In this document: positions 25,489-37,313 of the stretch, one piece after another
Layout of the letters: each line of letters opens with the position of its first letter
Numbering within the stretch: the first letter of the stretch is position 1
Assembly: GCA_934500835.1 (NCBI GenBank)
Contig: CAKSTR010000005.1
Coordinates: 251,025 to 315,024, forward strand
Reading direction: 5' to 3'
DNA length: 64,000 bases
Source of the DNA: an uncultured Paracoccaceae bacterium
GTDB lineage: Bacteria > Pseudomonadota > Alphaproteobacteria > Rhodobacterales > Rhodobacteraceae
Translations under genes and position numbers: made by a program
The notes under the pieces: generated by a model
Told to the model about the DNA's origin: nothing
What the model saw: the letters and a program-made list of their open reading frames with translations, nothing else
Databases searched by the model: none

Positions 25489-26577
25489 ATGATGAACAAC
25501 CTGATCCGCCCGCAGCCCGGTATCCTTGAGATCGCGCCCTATGTCGGGGGCAAGGCCACCGTTGCCGGTGTTTCCAATGTCGTGAAGCTGTCGTCGAACG
25601 AAAATCCCTTCGGCGCCCCCGAGAAGGCGCGCGAGGCGTACCTGCGGGCTGTCCACTCGCTGCACCGCTACCCCAGCACCGACCATGCCGAATTGCGCGA
25701 AGCCATCGGCGATGTGCATCGCCTTGATCCGGCCCGCGTGATCTGCGGCGTCGGCAGCGACGAAATTCTGCAGTTCCTGGCACAGGCCTATGCCGGCCCG
25801 CGCGATGAGGTCGTGTTCACCGAACACAGTTTCCTGATGTACCGCCTTCTCGCCCATGCGGTGGGGGCCACTCCGGTTCAGGTCGCCGAGCGGGAGCGCA
25901 CCATCGACGTGGACGCCATTCTTGACGCCTGCGGGCCGCGCACCAAGCTGGTCTTCATCGCCAATCCCAGCAATCCGACCGGCACGATGATCTCTCCGGC
26001 CGAGGTGGAGCGGCTGGCGGCGGGGCTGCCGCGTCAGGCGATCCTGGTCCTTGATGGCGCCTATGCCGAATATGTCGAGGGTTTCGACGGCGGTCTGGCG
26101 CTGGTCGAGGCGCGCTCGAACGTGGTGATGACGCGGACCTTCTCGAAGATCTACGGGCTTGGCGGCTTGCGGATCGGTTGGGGCTATGGCCCGGCCGAGA
26201 TCATCGACGTGCTGAATCGGATCCGCCAGCCGTTCAACCTGTCGGCGGGCCAGATGGATGCGGCCGTGGCCGCCGTGCGCGATCAGGACTGGGTTGCAAA
26301 ATGCCGCGCCGACAATGCCAGGATGCGCGGCTGGCTGGCCTCGGCGCTGGCCGAGGTGGGGGTGCCGTCCGATGTTTCGGCCGCGAACTTCATCCTTGCG
26401 CGCTTTGCAAGCACCGAGGAGGCTGTGGCCTGTGACGCCTTCCTGCAGACGGAAGGGCTGATCGTGCGGCAGGTGGCGGGCTACAACCTGCCGCATTGCC
26501 TGCGCATCACCATCGGGGATGAGGCCAGCTGCCGCCGGGTCGCCCATGCCGTCGCCCGCTTCAAGGGCCCGAAATGA
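25489..26577 (+). CDS. hisC: Histidinol-phosphate aminotransferase
   Basis: This PLP enzyme transaminates imidazole acetol phosphate in histidine synthesis and often also serves aromatic amino acids. The 362-residue protein has [40 protein letters not shown] and the PLP lysine in [18 protein letters not shown]. The neighbouring prephenate/arogenate dehydrogenase makes a role in tyrosine or phenylalanine synthesis likely too. Two adjacent ATGs (25489 and 25492) follow GGGGAAG; the second fits the spacing slightly better. The stop overlaps the next gene in ATGA. Confidence 0.93.
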   Translation: MMNNLIRPQPGILEIAPYVGGKATVAGVSNVVKLSSNENPFGAPEKAREAYLRAVHSLHRYPSTDHAELREAIGDVHRLDPARVICGVGSDEILQFLAQAYAGPRDEVVFTEHSFLMYRLLAHAVGATPVQVAERERTIDVDAILDACGPRTKLVFIANPSNPTGTMISPAEVERLAAGLPRQAILVLDGAYAEYVEGFDGGLALVEARSNVVMTRTFSKIYGLGGLRIGWGYGPAEIIDVLNRIRQPFNLSAGQMDAAVAAVRDQDWVAKCRADNARMRGWLASALAEVGVPSDVSAANFILARFASTEEAVACDAFLQTEGLIVRQVAGYNLPHCLRITIGDEASCRRVAHAVARFKGPK

Positions 26578-27500
26578 CGGTGATCTATCAGCGGGTTGCC
26601 CTGATCGGGCTGGGGCTGATTGCTGGCTCCATGGCGCATGCGATGAAGGCGCATGGGCTGGCCCAAGAGATTGTCGGACATGCGAAATCGGCCGGGACGC
26701 GCGACGTGGCGCGCAGTCTCTTCTGTGACCGCGTCTGTGACACTGCGGCCGAGGCCGTGCAGGGCGCCGATCTGGTGGTGCTGGCGGTGCCGGTGGGGGC
26801 CATGGCCGGTATCGCGGCCGAGATCGCGCCGCATCTGAAGCCGGGGGCGGTGGTCACCGATGTCGGCTCGGTCAAGCAGGCGGTGGTTGCGGCCGTCGCA
26901 CCGCACATCCCGGCCGGTGTCCATTTCATTCCCGGCCACCCCTTGGCGGGAACCGAGTATTCCGGCCCCCGCTCGGGCTTTGCCACGCTGTTCCAGAACC
27001 GCTGGTGGCTTTTGACCCCGCTGCCCGACAGCGATGCGGGCCAGATCGCCCGGCTGCGCAGCCTGCTGGAGGGCATCGGCGCCAATGTAGACGAGATGGA
27101 CGTGGCGCATCACGATCTGGTGCTGGCCGTGGTCAGCCATGTGCCCCATGCCATCGCCTATACGATGGTCGGGGTGGCCGATCACATGCGTCGGGTCTCG
27201 CAATCCGAGGTGATCAAGTATTCCGCCAGCGGCTTTCGCGATTTCACCCGGATCGCTGCCAGCGACCCGGTGATGTGGCGCGATGTCTTCCTGACCAACA
27301 AGGACGCCGTGCTGGACATCCTTGGCCGCTTTGCCGAGGAACTGTTCGTCCTGCAGCGCGCCATACGGATGGAGGATGGCGACCACCTTCACGCCTATTT
27401 CACCCGCACACGGGCCATCCGCCGCGGCATCATCGAGGCCGGCCAGGACACCGCCGCCCCCGATTTCGGCCGCGGGGGCGAGCCGCCGAAAGGCGCCTGA
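26574..27500 (+). CDS. tyrC: Prephenate/arogenate dehydrogenase
   Basis: The enzyme oxidatively decarboxylates prephenate or arogenate on the way to tyrosine. The 308-residue protein has an N-terminal NAD(P) motif ([13 protein letters not shown]) and ITDVGSVK-like text ([13 protein letters not shown]). Catalytic-region motifs are [11 protein letters not shown] and [14 protein letters not shown]. It is coupled to hisC by ATGA and followed 2 bp later by the extensin-like gene. Which substrate is preferred cannot be read from the sequence. Confidence 0.92.
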   Translation: MTVIYQRVALIGLGLIAGSMAHAMKAHGLAQEIVGHAKSAGTRDVARSLFCDRVCDTAAEAVQGADLVVLAVPVGAMAGIAAEIAPHLKPGAVVTDVGSVKQAVVAAVAPHIPAGVHFIPGHPLAGTEYSGPRSGFATLFQNRWWLLTPLPDSDAGQIARLRSLLEGIGANVDEMDVAHHDLVLAVVSHVPHAIAYTMVGVADHMRRVSQSEVIKYSASGFRDFTRIAASDPVMWRDVFLTNKDAVLDILGRFAEELFVLQRAIRMEDGDHLHAYFTRTRAIRRGIIEAGQDTAAPDFGRGGEPPKGA

Positions 27501-27502
27501 CG

Positions 27503-28381
27503 ATGCGGGGCGTGGCGATCGGTGCGCTGTTCGGTCTTCTTGCCCTGCCGGGGCTGGCCGAAGAGATCGACCGCTCGCCGCTGCCGCCACCCAATCCGAT
27601 CTATCTGCTGCCCGAGCCCGCAACCCTGCCGCAGATCGCCGCAGGCAGCGATGCCCCGGTGGCAACGCCGCTGGCCGAAGGGGTGATCGCCGTCTCCTTG
27701 CGTCCGCTGCCGCGGCCCAAGGCGATCGCCGACATGGCCGACATGGCCGCCGCCGCCGCTGCCAAGCCGGCGAAAGGGCTGGACCTTGCCGCGATCAGCC
27801 CCGATGACGCTGCCGAGCCGCCGCCGAAGCCGAAGAAGAAGACCAGGGCCGACAAGGCCAAAGAGAAGGAGACCGCCTCGAAGAAAGGATCGGTCTGTGG
27901 CGTTGCTGCCATCAAGGGCGAGGAGATTGCGCCGATCAAATCCAAGGTGCAGGGCTGTGGGCTGGCGGATGGGGTGCGGATCACCTCGGTCTCGGGCGTC
28001 CGGCTCAGTCAGGCGGCGACGATCGACTGCGCCACGGCGAAGGCGCTGAACACCTGGGTCAAGGACGTGCTGCAGCCGGCCTATGGTGGCGATGTGGTCG
28101 AATTGCGGGTGGCCGCGCATTACATCTGCCGGTCACGCAACAACAAGAAGGGCGCGAAGATCTCGGAGCACGGGCGCGGCAAGGCCATCGACATCGCCGG
28201 CTTCGTGCTGGACACCGGCAAGGCGGTGATGGTTCTGGGCGGCTACAACAAGACCCTGCGGCGCGTGCACCAGGCCGCCTGCGGCATCTTCAACACCACG
28301 CTGGGACCGGGGTCGGACGGCTATCACGAAGACCATCTGCATTTCGATACTGCAGCCGGGCGCGGTCCCTACTGCCGGTAA
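27503..28381 (+). CDS. Extensin-like C-terminal domain exported protein
   Basis: The 292-residue protein has a signal peptide (residues 1-20), a Pro-rich stretch and a Lys-rich linker (residues 109-130). The Extensin_C domain follows from about residue 133. This domain has the fold of zinc D-Ala-D-Ala peptidases: His and Asp ligands are seen in KISEHGRGKAIDIAGF and HEDHLHFDTA. Several Cys (GSVCGV, GCGL, IDCAT, YICR, AACG, PYCR) should form disulfides. It probably trims or binds peptidoglycan in the periplasm. It is the third gene of the hisC operon. Confidence 0.85.
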   Translation: MRGVAIGALFGLLALPGLAEEIDRSPLPPPNPIYLLPEPATLPQIAAGSDAPVATPLAEGVIAVSLRPLPRPKAIADMADMAAAAAAKPAKGLDLAAISPDDAAEPPPKPKKKTRADKAKEKETASKKGSVCGVAAIKGEEIAPIKSKVQGCGLADGVRITSVSGVRLSQAATIDCATAKALNTWVKDVLQPAYGGDVVELRVAAHYICRSRNNKKGAKISEHGRGKAIDIAGFVLDTGKAVMVLGGYNKTLRRVHQAACGIFNTTLGPGSDGYHEDHLHFDTAAGRGPYCR

Positions 28382-28429
28382 GGCAGTTTCGCAGCGAGAA
28401 ATCAGGAGATCCGTCGTCCGGGGATCGCG

Positions 28430-29458
28430 TCAGCCAACCGGCCCGCGCAGCATGGGGGCAGCGCCCAGGGGGAAAGGCCCCAGTGACATCCGGCCACCTT
28501 CCATGATCAGCGGCAGGGCCAGCACCCCGGGGTCCGGGCTTTCGCCCGCCATCGCGCGCAAGAAGCCGGCAATCGTCGGGGCGACCTCGGGCTTGAGGGC
28601 GCCGGTGGCGACCAACAGGGCGGGCAGCCGGTCCCAGCCCCGGACCTCAAGCAGGATACGGCCTTCGGCATAGCCATCCGGGCTGGCCGTCATGCCGCCT
28701 TCGGCATGCAGCGACAGCGCACCCCAGGCCAGATCCAGCGTGCGGATCTCGATCGCCTCCAGTTGGGGATTGGTCTCGCCCGCGTGGCGATCAAGGGGCG
28801 CTGTCAGGCGCAGACCGATGTCACCGTCGATCCGCTCCACCTCGGCGGGCAGGTCCGATGGCGGCAGGTCCGGCAGGGTGACGGCGGCCAGCGCCTGCAG
28901 GAAGGCGGGGGCGGGGCGCAGGGGGGCCAGGTCCAGGGCCAAGGCATAGGTATTGGCGCCGCGGCCGGGGTCTTCGGTCAGCGCGACAGAGACCTCGCCA
29001 AAGCCGATCTGCCAGCCAAGATCGGATTGTGCCGTCAGTGCATCGGCCGAGGCATCCAGCCGGCGCAGCGGCAGGTCGGTGTCGGGGGCCGAGACCAGCG
29101 CCGCCTTCAGGGCCGTCGAGTCAATCGTGAGGGTCTGGCCGGGCAGGGTGATCACCTGCTGCGCGGGCAGTTCGGCGGTCAGATCCCAGGGCGCCCAGCT
29201 GGCGGCAAAGATCCGCAACAGCGGCCCCTGCCAGCCGGCCCCGGATACCGGATCGGCCAGCTTGACCTCTGTCGCCTGCAGGTCCAGCCGGGTCGGGAAG
29301 CCGCCGACCGACAGCGAGGCGACCTCGGCCTGCACGCCGTGCGCGCGCGCCTCGGCCAGGCCTTGCTCGGCCGCACGTTCGATCCCCAGTCTGGCGGCAA
29401 ACCAGCCGCCGCAGAACAGGATCACCAGAACAACGGCCAGCCATTTCAGAAACCGCAT
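28430..29458 (-). CDS. DUF2125 membrane-anchored periplasmic protein
   Basis: The 342-residue protein has an N-terminal membrane helix (residues 4-24) and a large periplasmic beta-rich domain. LSVGGFPTRLDL and LRIFAASWAPWDLTAELP are typical of DUF2125, an alphaproteobacterial family without a known role that resembles AsmA-type lipid-transfer domains in pattern. I start at MRFLKW (29458) rather than 30 bp upstream because this gives a compact anchor. It is divergent from the chaC gene with 62 bp between them. Confidence 0.82.
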   Translation of the reverse strand: MRFLKWLAVVLVILFCGGWFAARLGIERAAEQGLAEARAHGVQAEVASLSVGGFPTRLDLQATEVKLADPVSGAGWQGPLLRIFAASWAPWDLTAELPAQQVITLPGQTLTIDSTALKAALVSAPDTDLPLRRLDASADALTAQSDLGWQIGFGEVSVALTEDPGRGANTYALALDLAPLRPAPAFLQALAAVTLPDLPPSDLPAEVERIDGDIGLRLTAPLDRHAGETNPQLEAIEIRTLDLAWGALSLHAEGGMTASPDGYAEGRILLEVRGWDRLPALLVATGALKPEVAPTIAGFLRAMAGESPDPGVLALPLIMEGGRMSLGPFPLGAAPMLRGPVG

Positions 29459-29520
29459 CGCCCGCCCTTTCCCGTATCCGCTGCCCATGATCTACAGGCC
29501 GGGAAACAGGAGGGCCAGCC

Positions 29521-30057
29521 TTGCGCGAGACCATGTGGGTTTTCGGCTATGGATCGCTGATCTGGAACCCGGATTTTCCGGTCGAGGACCGCCGGATCGC
29601 CCGGGCGTCGGGCTGGCACCGCAGCTTCTGCATGCGCTCGATCCATCATCGCGGGACCGAGACCGACCCGGGGCTGGTGCTGGCGCTGGACCGTGCCGCG
29701 GGCGCGTATTGCGACGGCGTGGCCTTTGCCGTCACCCGCGGGGCCGAAGAGGCGACGCTGGCGGCGCTGCGCGAGCGGGAACTGATCTCCTCGGCCTATC
29801 TTGAGACCACGATGCCGCTGATGACCCGCGAAGGCGGGATCACAGCGCTGGCCTATGTGATCGATCCCGACCATGTGCAATATTGCGGCGGGCTGCCGCT
29901 TGAGGAACAGGCGCAGATCATCGCCCGCGCCATCGGCGGGCGCGGCCCGAACCGCGACTATCTGTGGTCCACCGCCGCGCATCTGGCGGATCTGGGCATC
30001 GCAGACCCGGATCTGGAATGGCTGTCCGATCGGGTCAGGTCTCTGACCGCTCTGTGA
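29521..30057 (+). CDS. Gamma-glutamylcyclotransferase (ChaC-like)
   Basis: ChaC enzymes cleave glutathione to 5-oxoproline and cysteinylglycine. The 178-residue protein has WVFGYGSLIWNPDF, the substrate-binding loop. The catalytic Glu lies in ALRERELISSAY, and MTREGGITALAYV follows. The start is the TTG at 29521: AGGAGGG at 29508-29514 is 6 bp before it but 18 bp before the ATG at 29533. Together with gshA it suggests active turnover of glutathione. Confidence 0.9.
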   Translation: MRETMWVFGYGSLIWNPDFPVEDRRIARASGWHRSFCMRSIHHRGTETDPGLVLALDRAAGAYCDGVAFAVTRGAEEATLAALRERELISSAYLETTMPLMTREGGITALAYVIDPDHVQYCGGLPLEEQAQIIARAIGGRGPNRDYLWSTAAHLADLGIADPDLEWLSDRVRSLTAL

Positions 30058-30069
30058 CGCCAGTTTCAC

Positions 30070-30098
30070 TTGGGCAGCCGGGCGCGACCTGCTAGGCT
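30070..30098 (+). promoter_or_regulatory. Probable promoter of the MotA/MotB-like pair
   Basis: TTGGGC, a 17-bp spacer and TAGGCT end 38 bp before the ATG at 30137. Confidence 0.45.
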
Positions 30099-30136
30099 GG
30101 CCGCAAAGGCAGACAATCAGGGCAGGCAAAGCCGGA

Positions 30137-31324
30137 ATGCAGCGACCCGAGACCGAGCCGGGCACCACTTTCAGCCAGCCCATCCGCGCCATCACCACGA
30201 TGCTGATGGTCTGTGTGCTTGTGGGCGTGGGCGCCTGGCTCATCCATGGCGTGGTGATCGACATCATCCGCACCAACCCGTTGCTGAACGGGCTGATCGC
30301 ATTCGTCTTCCTGTTCGGCGTGGCGACCTGCTTCTGGCAGGTGCTGATCCTTGCCCAATCGGTCAGCTGGATCGAGAACTACGTCCGTCGGGTGCCGGGC
30401 GCGACCGAGGCCGCTCCGCCGCGGCTTCTGGCACCTTTGGCCTCGCTTCTGCGGTCGCGCGGGGCATCGCGGCTGACGATTTCGGCCTCTTCCGGGCGGT
30501 CGATCCTGGAATCGGTGGCGCAAAGGGTGGACGAGGCGCGGGACATCACCCGCTATCTGATCAACCTTCTGGTTTTCCTTGGCCTTCTGGGCACTTTCTG
30601 GGGGCTGGCCACCACGGTGCCGGCGGTGGTCGACACCATCCGCAGCCTTGCCCCCGGAGAAGGGGAAAGCGGGCTGGATGTGTTCGGCAAGCTGATGAGC
30701 GGGCTTGAAAGCCAGCTGGGCGGCATGGGAACGGCGTTTTCCTCGTCCCTGCTTGGCCTTGCGGGGTCGCTGGTGGTGGGCTTGCTGGAGCTGTTTGCGG
30801 GGCACGGTCAGAACCGCTTTTACCGCGAGCTTGAGGAATGGCTGTCCTCGATCACCCGGATCGGCCTGGGGACCGAGGGCGACACCGACCAGTCCGCCGT
30901 GGCGCAGGTGCTGGACCATATGGCCGGCCAGATGGAAAGCCTGCAGGAACTGTATGTCCAGTCCGATATTGCCCGCGTGGGGGTGGAGGAACGGCTGACC
31001 GCCCTGGCGCAGGCGGTGGACCGGCTGGCCGCGCGGGCCGAGGCGGACCAGACCCAATCCTCGCAGCAGGCGGCGGCGCTGACCGCGGTGATGAGCCGGC
31101 TGGCCGAAGGGCAGGAGCGGCTGATCGCCGCCATGACCGCGGCCGAGAACGGCGTCGATGTCGAAAGCCGGATGCGGCTGCGATCCATCGACACCCAGTT
31201 GTTGCGCATTCTGGAAGAGCTGTCCGCCGGCCGGCAGGAAACCGTCGCCGATCTGCGCAGCGACATGGCCGGGCTGATCACCGCGATCCGGCATCTGGGC
31301 CGCGGCACCGCAGGCAGGGGCTGA
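30137..31324 (+). CDS. MotA/TolQ/ExbB-like proton-channel membrane protein
   Basis: The 395-residue protein has membrane helices near residues 21-41, 54-74, 143-163 and 196-220. GLLGTFWGLATTVPAVVDT and GGMGTAFSSSLLGLAGSLVVG have the character of the MotA/TolQ/ExbB channel core. A long helical tail with coiled-coil bias follows. With the next gene, a MotB-like protein, it should form a proton-driven complex that pulls on the cell wall. No flagellar or TonB genes are nearby. Confidence 0.82.
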   Translation: MQRPETEPGTTFSQPIRAITTMLMVCVLVGVGAWLIHGVVIDIIRTNPLLNGLIAFVFLFGVATCFWQVLILAQSVSWIENYVRRVPGATEAAPPRLLAPLASLLRSRGASRLTISASSGRSILESVAQRVDEARDITRYLINLLVFLGLLGTFWGLATTVPAVVDTIRSLAPGEGESGLDVFGKLMSGLESQLGGMGTAFSSSLLGLAGSLVVGLLELFAGHGQNRFYRELEEWLSSITRIGLGTEGDTDQSAVAQVLDHMAGQMESLQELYVQSDIARVGVEERLTALAQAVDRLAARAEADQTQSSQQAAALTAVMSRLAEGQERLIAAMTAAENGVDVESRMRLRSIDTQLLRILEELSAGRQETVADLRSDMAGLITAIRHLGRGTAGRG

Positions 31325-31325
31325 C

Positions 31326-32975
31326 ATGGCCCTGTCGCGCCACCGCCGCGATTCCAGCATGATCTGGCCCGGCTTCGTCGATGCCGTGACCACGCTTCTG
31401 ATGGTGCTGATGTTCGTGCTGACCATCTTCACGGTCATGCAATCGGTGCTGCGCGACACCATTACCACCCAAGGGACCGAGCTTTCCGCCCTGACCGAAC
31501 AGGTCGCCGCCCTGTCCTCGGCCCTGGGGCTGGAGCAGAAGCGGGCCGAAGGTCTGCAGGCCGAGGTCGGGCAATTGCAGGCGTCTCTTTCCGCGGCGCT
31601 GGCCGAGGGAGAGCGGCGGGCGGGCGTGATTGCCGGGCTTGAGGCCGACCTTGCCACGCGTGAGGGCGAACTGGCCGAGGCCCGCACGAAGATTACCGGG
31701 TTCGAGGCGCAGGTGGCGGCGCTTCTGGCGTCACGCGACAAGGCGCTGGCCGATCTGGCCGTGGTGACCGGCGAACGCGACACGGCCCAGACCGATGCCA
31801 GGGGCTTGGCGGCCGCGGTGGCCGAGCTGGAGGCCGCAAAGGCCGCGCTGATCACCGAGGCCGAGGCTGACCAACTGGCGCTGGCCTCTTTGCGAGACGA
31901 GATCGACGCGCAAACCGAGGCGGCACGTCTGGACGCTGCAAAGCGCGAGGCGCTTGAGGCGCTGGTGCGCGATCTGCAGGCCAAGGATGCGGCGGATGCC
32001 GCTTCGCTTGAGGCGGCGAAGGCGGAACTCTCGGATGCCGAAGCAGCGCGCCTGGTCGATGCGGCGGCGCTGGAGGCCCTGCGCAAGAAGCTGGAAGGCG
32101 CCGATATGGAGTTGATCGCGATGACGCTTGCGCTGGAAGAACAGCGCAGAGAGGCCGAAGAGACCCTGACCCTTCTGGCCGCCGCGCGGACCGAGGCCGC
32201 AAAGGGCGCGACCGAGAAGGATGCCGCCCTTGCCGCCGCCGAGGCGACCTTGCTGGCCGAGCAGGAGAAAGCCCTTGCCGCCGCGCGCGAGGTGGAATTG
32301 CTGAATCAGCAGATCGCCGCTTTGCGCAGCCAGCTTGGGTCCTTGCAGGCTGTTCTGGACGAGGCCGCGGCCCGCGATGCCGAAGCTCAGGTCCAGCTCG
32401 ACTCCCTTGGCACGCAGTTGAATTCGGCCCTTGCGCAGGTGGCGGCCGAGCAGAAACGCAGGGCTGAGATGGAAGAGGCCGAGCGCAAGCGGCTTGAGGC
32501 CGAGAAGGCTGACCTTGAACGCTTCCGCTCCGAGTTCTTCGGTCAGCTTTCCACCCTTTTGCAGGGCCGCGAAGGGGTGCGCGTGGCAGGGGACCGGTTC
32601 GTCTTTTCCTCCGAGGTGCTGTTCAACCCCGGATCGGCCGATCTTGCCCCCGAGGGCCGCGCCCAGATCGCCAGCGTCGTGCAGATCCTGAACGAGATCC
32701 GCCAGCAGATCCCGCCCGGCATCGACTGGATCATCCGGGTAGACGGCCATACCGACAATGTGCCGCTGTCCGGCACCGGCGAGTTCCGCGACAACTGGGA
32801 ACTGAGCCAGGCCCGCGCCCTTTCGGTCGTCCGCTATATGCAGAACGACCTCGGCTTCCCGCCCGACCGGCTGGCGGCAACGGGCTTCGGCGAATATCGC
32901 CCGGTTGCGCCGGGCAATACCGAGGCCGCCCGCGCGCAGAACCGGCGGATCGAGTTGAAGCTGACAGAGCGGTAG
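31326..32975 (+). CDS. MotB/OmpA-like stator protein with long coiled coil
   Basis: The 549-residue protein has one N-terminal membrane helix (residues 18-39, with a polar Asp in GFVDAVTTLL that can carry protons). A coiled coil rich in Ala, Glu and Lys covers residues 48-400. A C-terminal OmpA domain follows (FSSEVLFNPGSADLAPEG, RVDGHTDNVPL, NRRIELKLTER) that binds murein. It starts one base after the MotA-like stop. The coiled coil is far longer than in flagellar MotB, so it may span or sense the periplasm. Confidence 0.87.
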   Translation: MALSRHRRDSSMIWPGFVDAVTTLLMVLMFVLTIFTVMQSVLRDTITTQGTELSALTEQVAALSSALGLEQKRAEGLQAEVGQLQASLSAALAEGERRAGVIAGLEADLATREGELAEARTKITGFEAQVAALLASRDKALADLAVVTGERDTAQTDARGLAAAVAELEAAKAALITEAEADQLALASLRDEIDAQTEAARLDAAKREALEALVRDLQAKDAADAASLEAAKAELSDAEAARLVDAAALEALRKKLEGADMELIAMTLALEEQRREAEETLTLLAAARTEAAKGATEKDAALAAAEATLLAEQEKALAAAREVELLNQQIAALRSQLGSLQAVLDEAAARDAEAQVQLDSLGTQLNSALAQVAAEQKRRAEMEEAERKRLEAEKADLERFRSEFFGQLSTLLQGREGVRVAGDRFVFSSEVLFNPGSADLAPEGRAQIASVVQILNEIRQQIPPGIDWIIRVDGHTDNVPLSGTGEFRDNWELSQARALSVVRYMQNDLGFPPDRLAATGFGEYRPVAPGNTEAARAQNRRIELKLTER

Positions 32976-33085
32976 GAAATTATCCTTGCTGTACAAGGCG
33001 GGCCATTCACCATCCGCCTGCCTTGTTGTTCCGATGCTGTCGGTATCAGCCCGGCCCGATATTCCGTCCTCTCCCGGTGAGCGTC

Positions 33086-33898
33086 ATGTTTGAGTATTAT
33101 TTGCATCGGTGGGATCTGGTTGCCGATGGAGTACCGTTCGCCACGGCGACCGCACACCTGCTGCCCGTGCTGCGGCAGGAAATCCCTGCGATGCTGAAAC
33201 TTTCCTCGCAACCGGATCAGCAGCGTGGAGCGGCCTTGATGGAGTGGTGGGCGGGCAAAGGTGCGGCAGAGGTCTTCGCGCGGGACAACAATGCCATTCT
33301 GATTGAACGCGCCGTGGGCGTTCGGTCATTGGCGGATATGGCTCGTTCTGGAGAAGACGATGACGCTTGCCGCATTCTTTGTGCTACCGCTGATCAGTTG
33401 CATCGCCAGCGTTCCAAAAGGCTGCCCGATCTGGTTCCGCTGCACATTTGGTTCAACGACCTTGAAACTGCCGCTGCAAAGCATGGGGGTATTCTGGTTC
33501 AAAGCCTTCAGACATTGCAGAAACTGCTGGCTGACCCTCGTGAGCAGACGGTCCTCCATGGCGACCTCCACCATGACAACGTGCTCGACTTCGGTGAACG
33601 CGGCTGGTGTGCAATCGACCCACATGGTCTGATCGGTGAGCGCGGCTTTGACTTTGCGAATATTTTCACCAATCCAGATCTGAGTGACCCTGACCGCCCT
33701 GTTGCTACCCGACCTGGCTGCTTCCATAGAAGGCTGAGTGTGGTAGCGGAAGCCGCAGGTTTGGACCGCCATCGCTTGTTGCAGTGGATACTTGCGTGGA
33801 CAGGTCTGTCGGCAGCCTGGTTTATGGAAGATGGAGATCCGCTGGCAGACGTGGATCTGGCGATTGCGGCCATGGCAGCATCGGAACTCGCTTGCTGA
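33086..33898 (+). CDS. APH(6)/hydroxyurea-type aminoglycoside phosphotransferase
   Basis: The 270-residue kinase resembles the streptomycin 6-phosphotransferase family. It has a Lys in AMLKLSSQPDQQRG, ILIERAVGVRSLADMA, the Brenner motif TVLHGDLHHDNVLDF with catalytic Asp160, and the metal-binding Asp178 in WCAIDPHGLIGE. ADQLH and LHIWFNDL also fit. Codon use is plainly richer in A and T than in the neighbours, which suggests transfer. It lies alone between the MotB-like gene and clpA and has no mobile element beside it. Whether it gives resistance cannot be decided; a metabolite kinase is possible. Confidence 0.82.
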   Translation: MFEYYLHRWDLVADGVPFATATAHLLPVLRQEIPAMLKLSSQPDQQRGAALMEWWAGKGAAEVFARDNNAILIERAVGVRSLADMARSGEDDDACRILCATADQLHRQRSKRLPDLVPLHIWFNDLETAAAKHGGILVQSLQTLQKLLADPREQTVLHGDLHHDNVLDFGERGWCAIDPHGLIGERGFDFANIFTNPDLSDPDRPVATRPGCFHRRLSVVAEAAGLDRHRLLQWILAWTGLSAAWFMEDGDPLADVDLAIAAMAASELAC

Positions 33899-33956
33899 CC
33901 TGCCGGAACGAATAGCGGCTCAGGTGCTCAGTGCGGCGGGACAGCCGCATCAAAGC

Positions 33957-33984
33957 AAAACCCCCGCGCGAGGCGGGGGTTTTT
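33957..33984. terminator. Bidirectional terminator between the APH-like gene and clpA
   Basis: AAAACCCCCGC (33957-33967) pairs with GCGGGGGTTTT (33973-33983) around a 5-nt loop, with T runs on both strands. It is one of the strongest terminators in the window. Confidence 0.92.
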
Positions 33985-33989
33985 CTGGT

Positions 33990-36308
<2,319 letters not shown>

Positions 36309-36484
36309 TTCTGCGTGCTCCTGTTTCTCGGGGCAGGTCAGGCGCCTTGCAGGGCCTGATCCAACCGTGGCCTCATGTGGTTAAGGATCGGTTTTATTCG
36401 ACGCACTTCAAGGGCAATCTGGCGGCAACGCCTTTTTCGTATCGCAAAGTCATCAAATGTGATGACGGAGACTCAGCACCTGTC

Positions 36485-37252
36485 TCAAAACCGGTCCTTT
36501 CTTCCCCGGATTTCGGCGAAGACCTGTGATGCGGGGGCATCGGGCATGCCCACCGCCGCCTTCATGCCGGGAAGGCCCGCGCGCAGGAAAGGGTTGGTTG
36601 CCAGTTCTTCGGAAAGCCGCGAGGGCATCGGCAGGCGGCCTTCGCGGCGCATCCCCTCCAAAGCCTCGATGCGCAAGATAAGCGCTGGACTGGCGGGTTC
36701 AAGAGAGGCGGCGAAACGCAGATTGCCGGTCAGATAATCGTGGCCGGAACAGATCAGCGTCTCGGGTGGCAGTGCGGCCAGTTTCTGCAAGGAGGACCAC
36801 ATCTCTTCTGGCGTGCCCTCGAACAGGCGCCCGCAGCCGGCGGCCATCAGGCTGTCGGCCGTGAAGGCAAGGCCGGAGGCGGGAAAATGAAAGGCGATAT
36901 GGCCCCGGGTGTGGCCGGGCACGTCGATCACCACGCCTTCCTCGTGGCCGACGGCGATGCGGTCGCCTTCGGCCAGCGCACCGTCCAGCGGTGGCAGACG
37001 GTGGGCATCGGCCGCGGCGCCCCAGACCTTGGCTTGGGTCGCGGCCAGGATCTCGGGCACGGCCTGGATGTGGTCGGCATGGTGATGCGTCAGCAGGATC
37101 AGATGCAGGGGCCAGCCGCGGTCCTGCAGGGCCGCCAGAACCGGCGCCGCCTCGGGGGCGTCGACAAGCGCGACGGTCCCCGTGGCGGGATCGCGGATCA
37201 GGAAGGCGAAGTTGTCCTGCAGGCAGGGGACGGTGACCAGTTCAAGTGCCAT
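36485..37252 (-). CDS. gloB: Hydroxyacylglutathione hydrolase (glyoxalase II)
   Basis: GloB hydrolyses S-lactoylglutathione to D-lactate and glutathione, completing methylglyoxal detoxification. The 255-residue protein has the metallo-beta-lactamase motif LTHHHADHI and later metal ligands in VPGHTRGHIAF, FTADSLM and CSGHDYL. The C-terminal helix region LATNPFLRA is family-specific. The start at 37252 follows AAGGA. A methyltransferase gene is divergent, 61 bp away. Confidence 0.95.
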   Translation of the reverse strand: MALELVTVPCLQDNFAFLIRDPATGTVALVDAPEAAPVLAALQDRGWPLHLILLTHHHADHIQAVPEILAATQAKVWGAAADAHRLPPLDGALAEGDRIAVGHEEGVVIDVPGHTRGHIAFHFPASGLAFTADSLMAAGCGRLFEGTPEEMWSSLQKLAALPPETLICSGHDYLTGNLRFAASLEPASPALILRIEALEGMRREGRLPMPSRLSEELATNPFLRAGLPGMKAAVGMPDAPASQVFAEIRGRKDRF

Positions 37253-37313
37253 GGTTTTTTCCTTCTCGCGCGCTAGGATGACGGCAGAGTGATCCCAAGG
37301 GCGGCTGACCGCA

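Noticed and set aside
30137..32975. Zorya-type phage defence system (ZorA/ZorB) suggested by the MotA/MotB-like pair
   Set aside because: No ZorC, ZorD helicase or ZorE nuclease is adjacent; the next gene is an APH-like kinase and then clpA. A housekeeping envelope pair is more likely.
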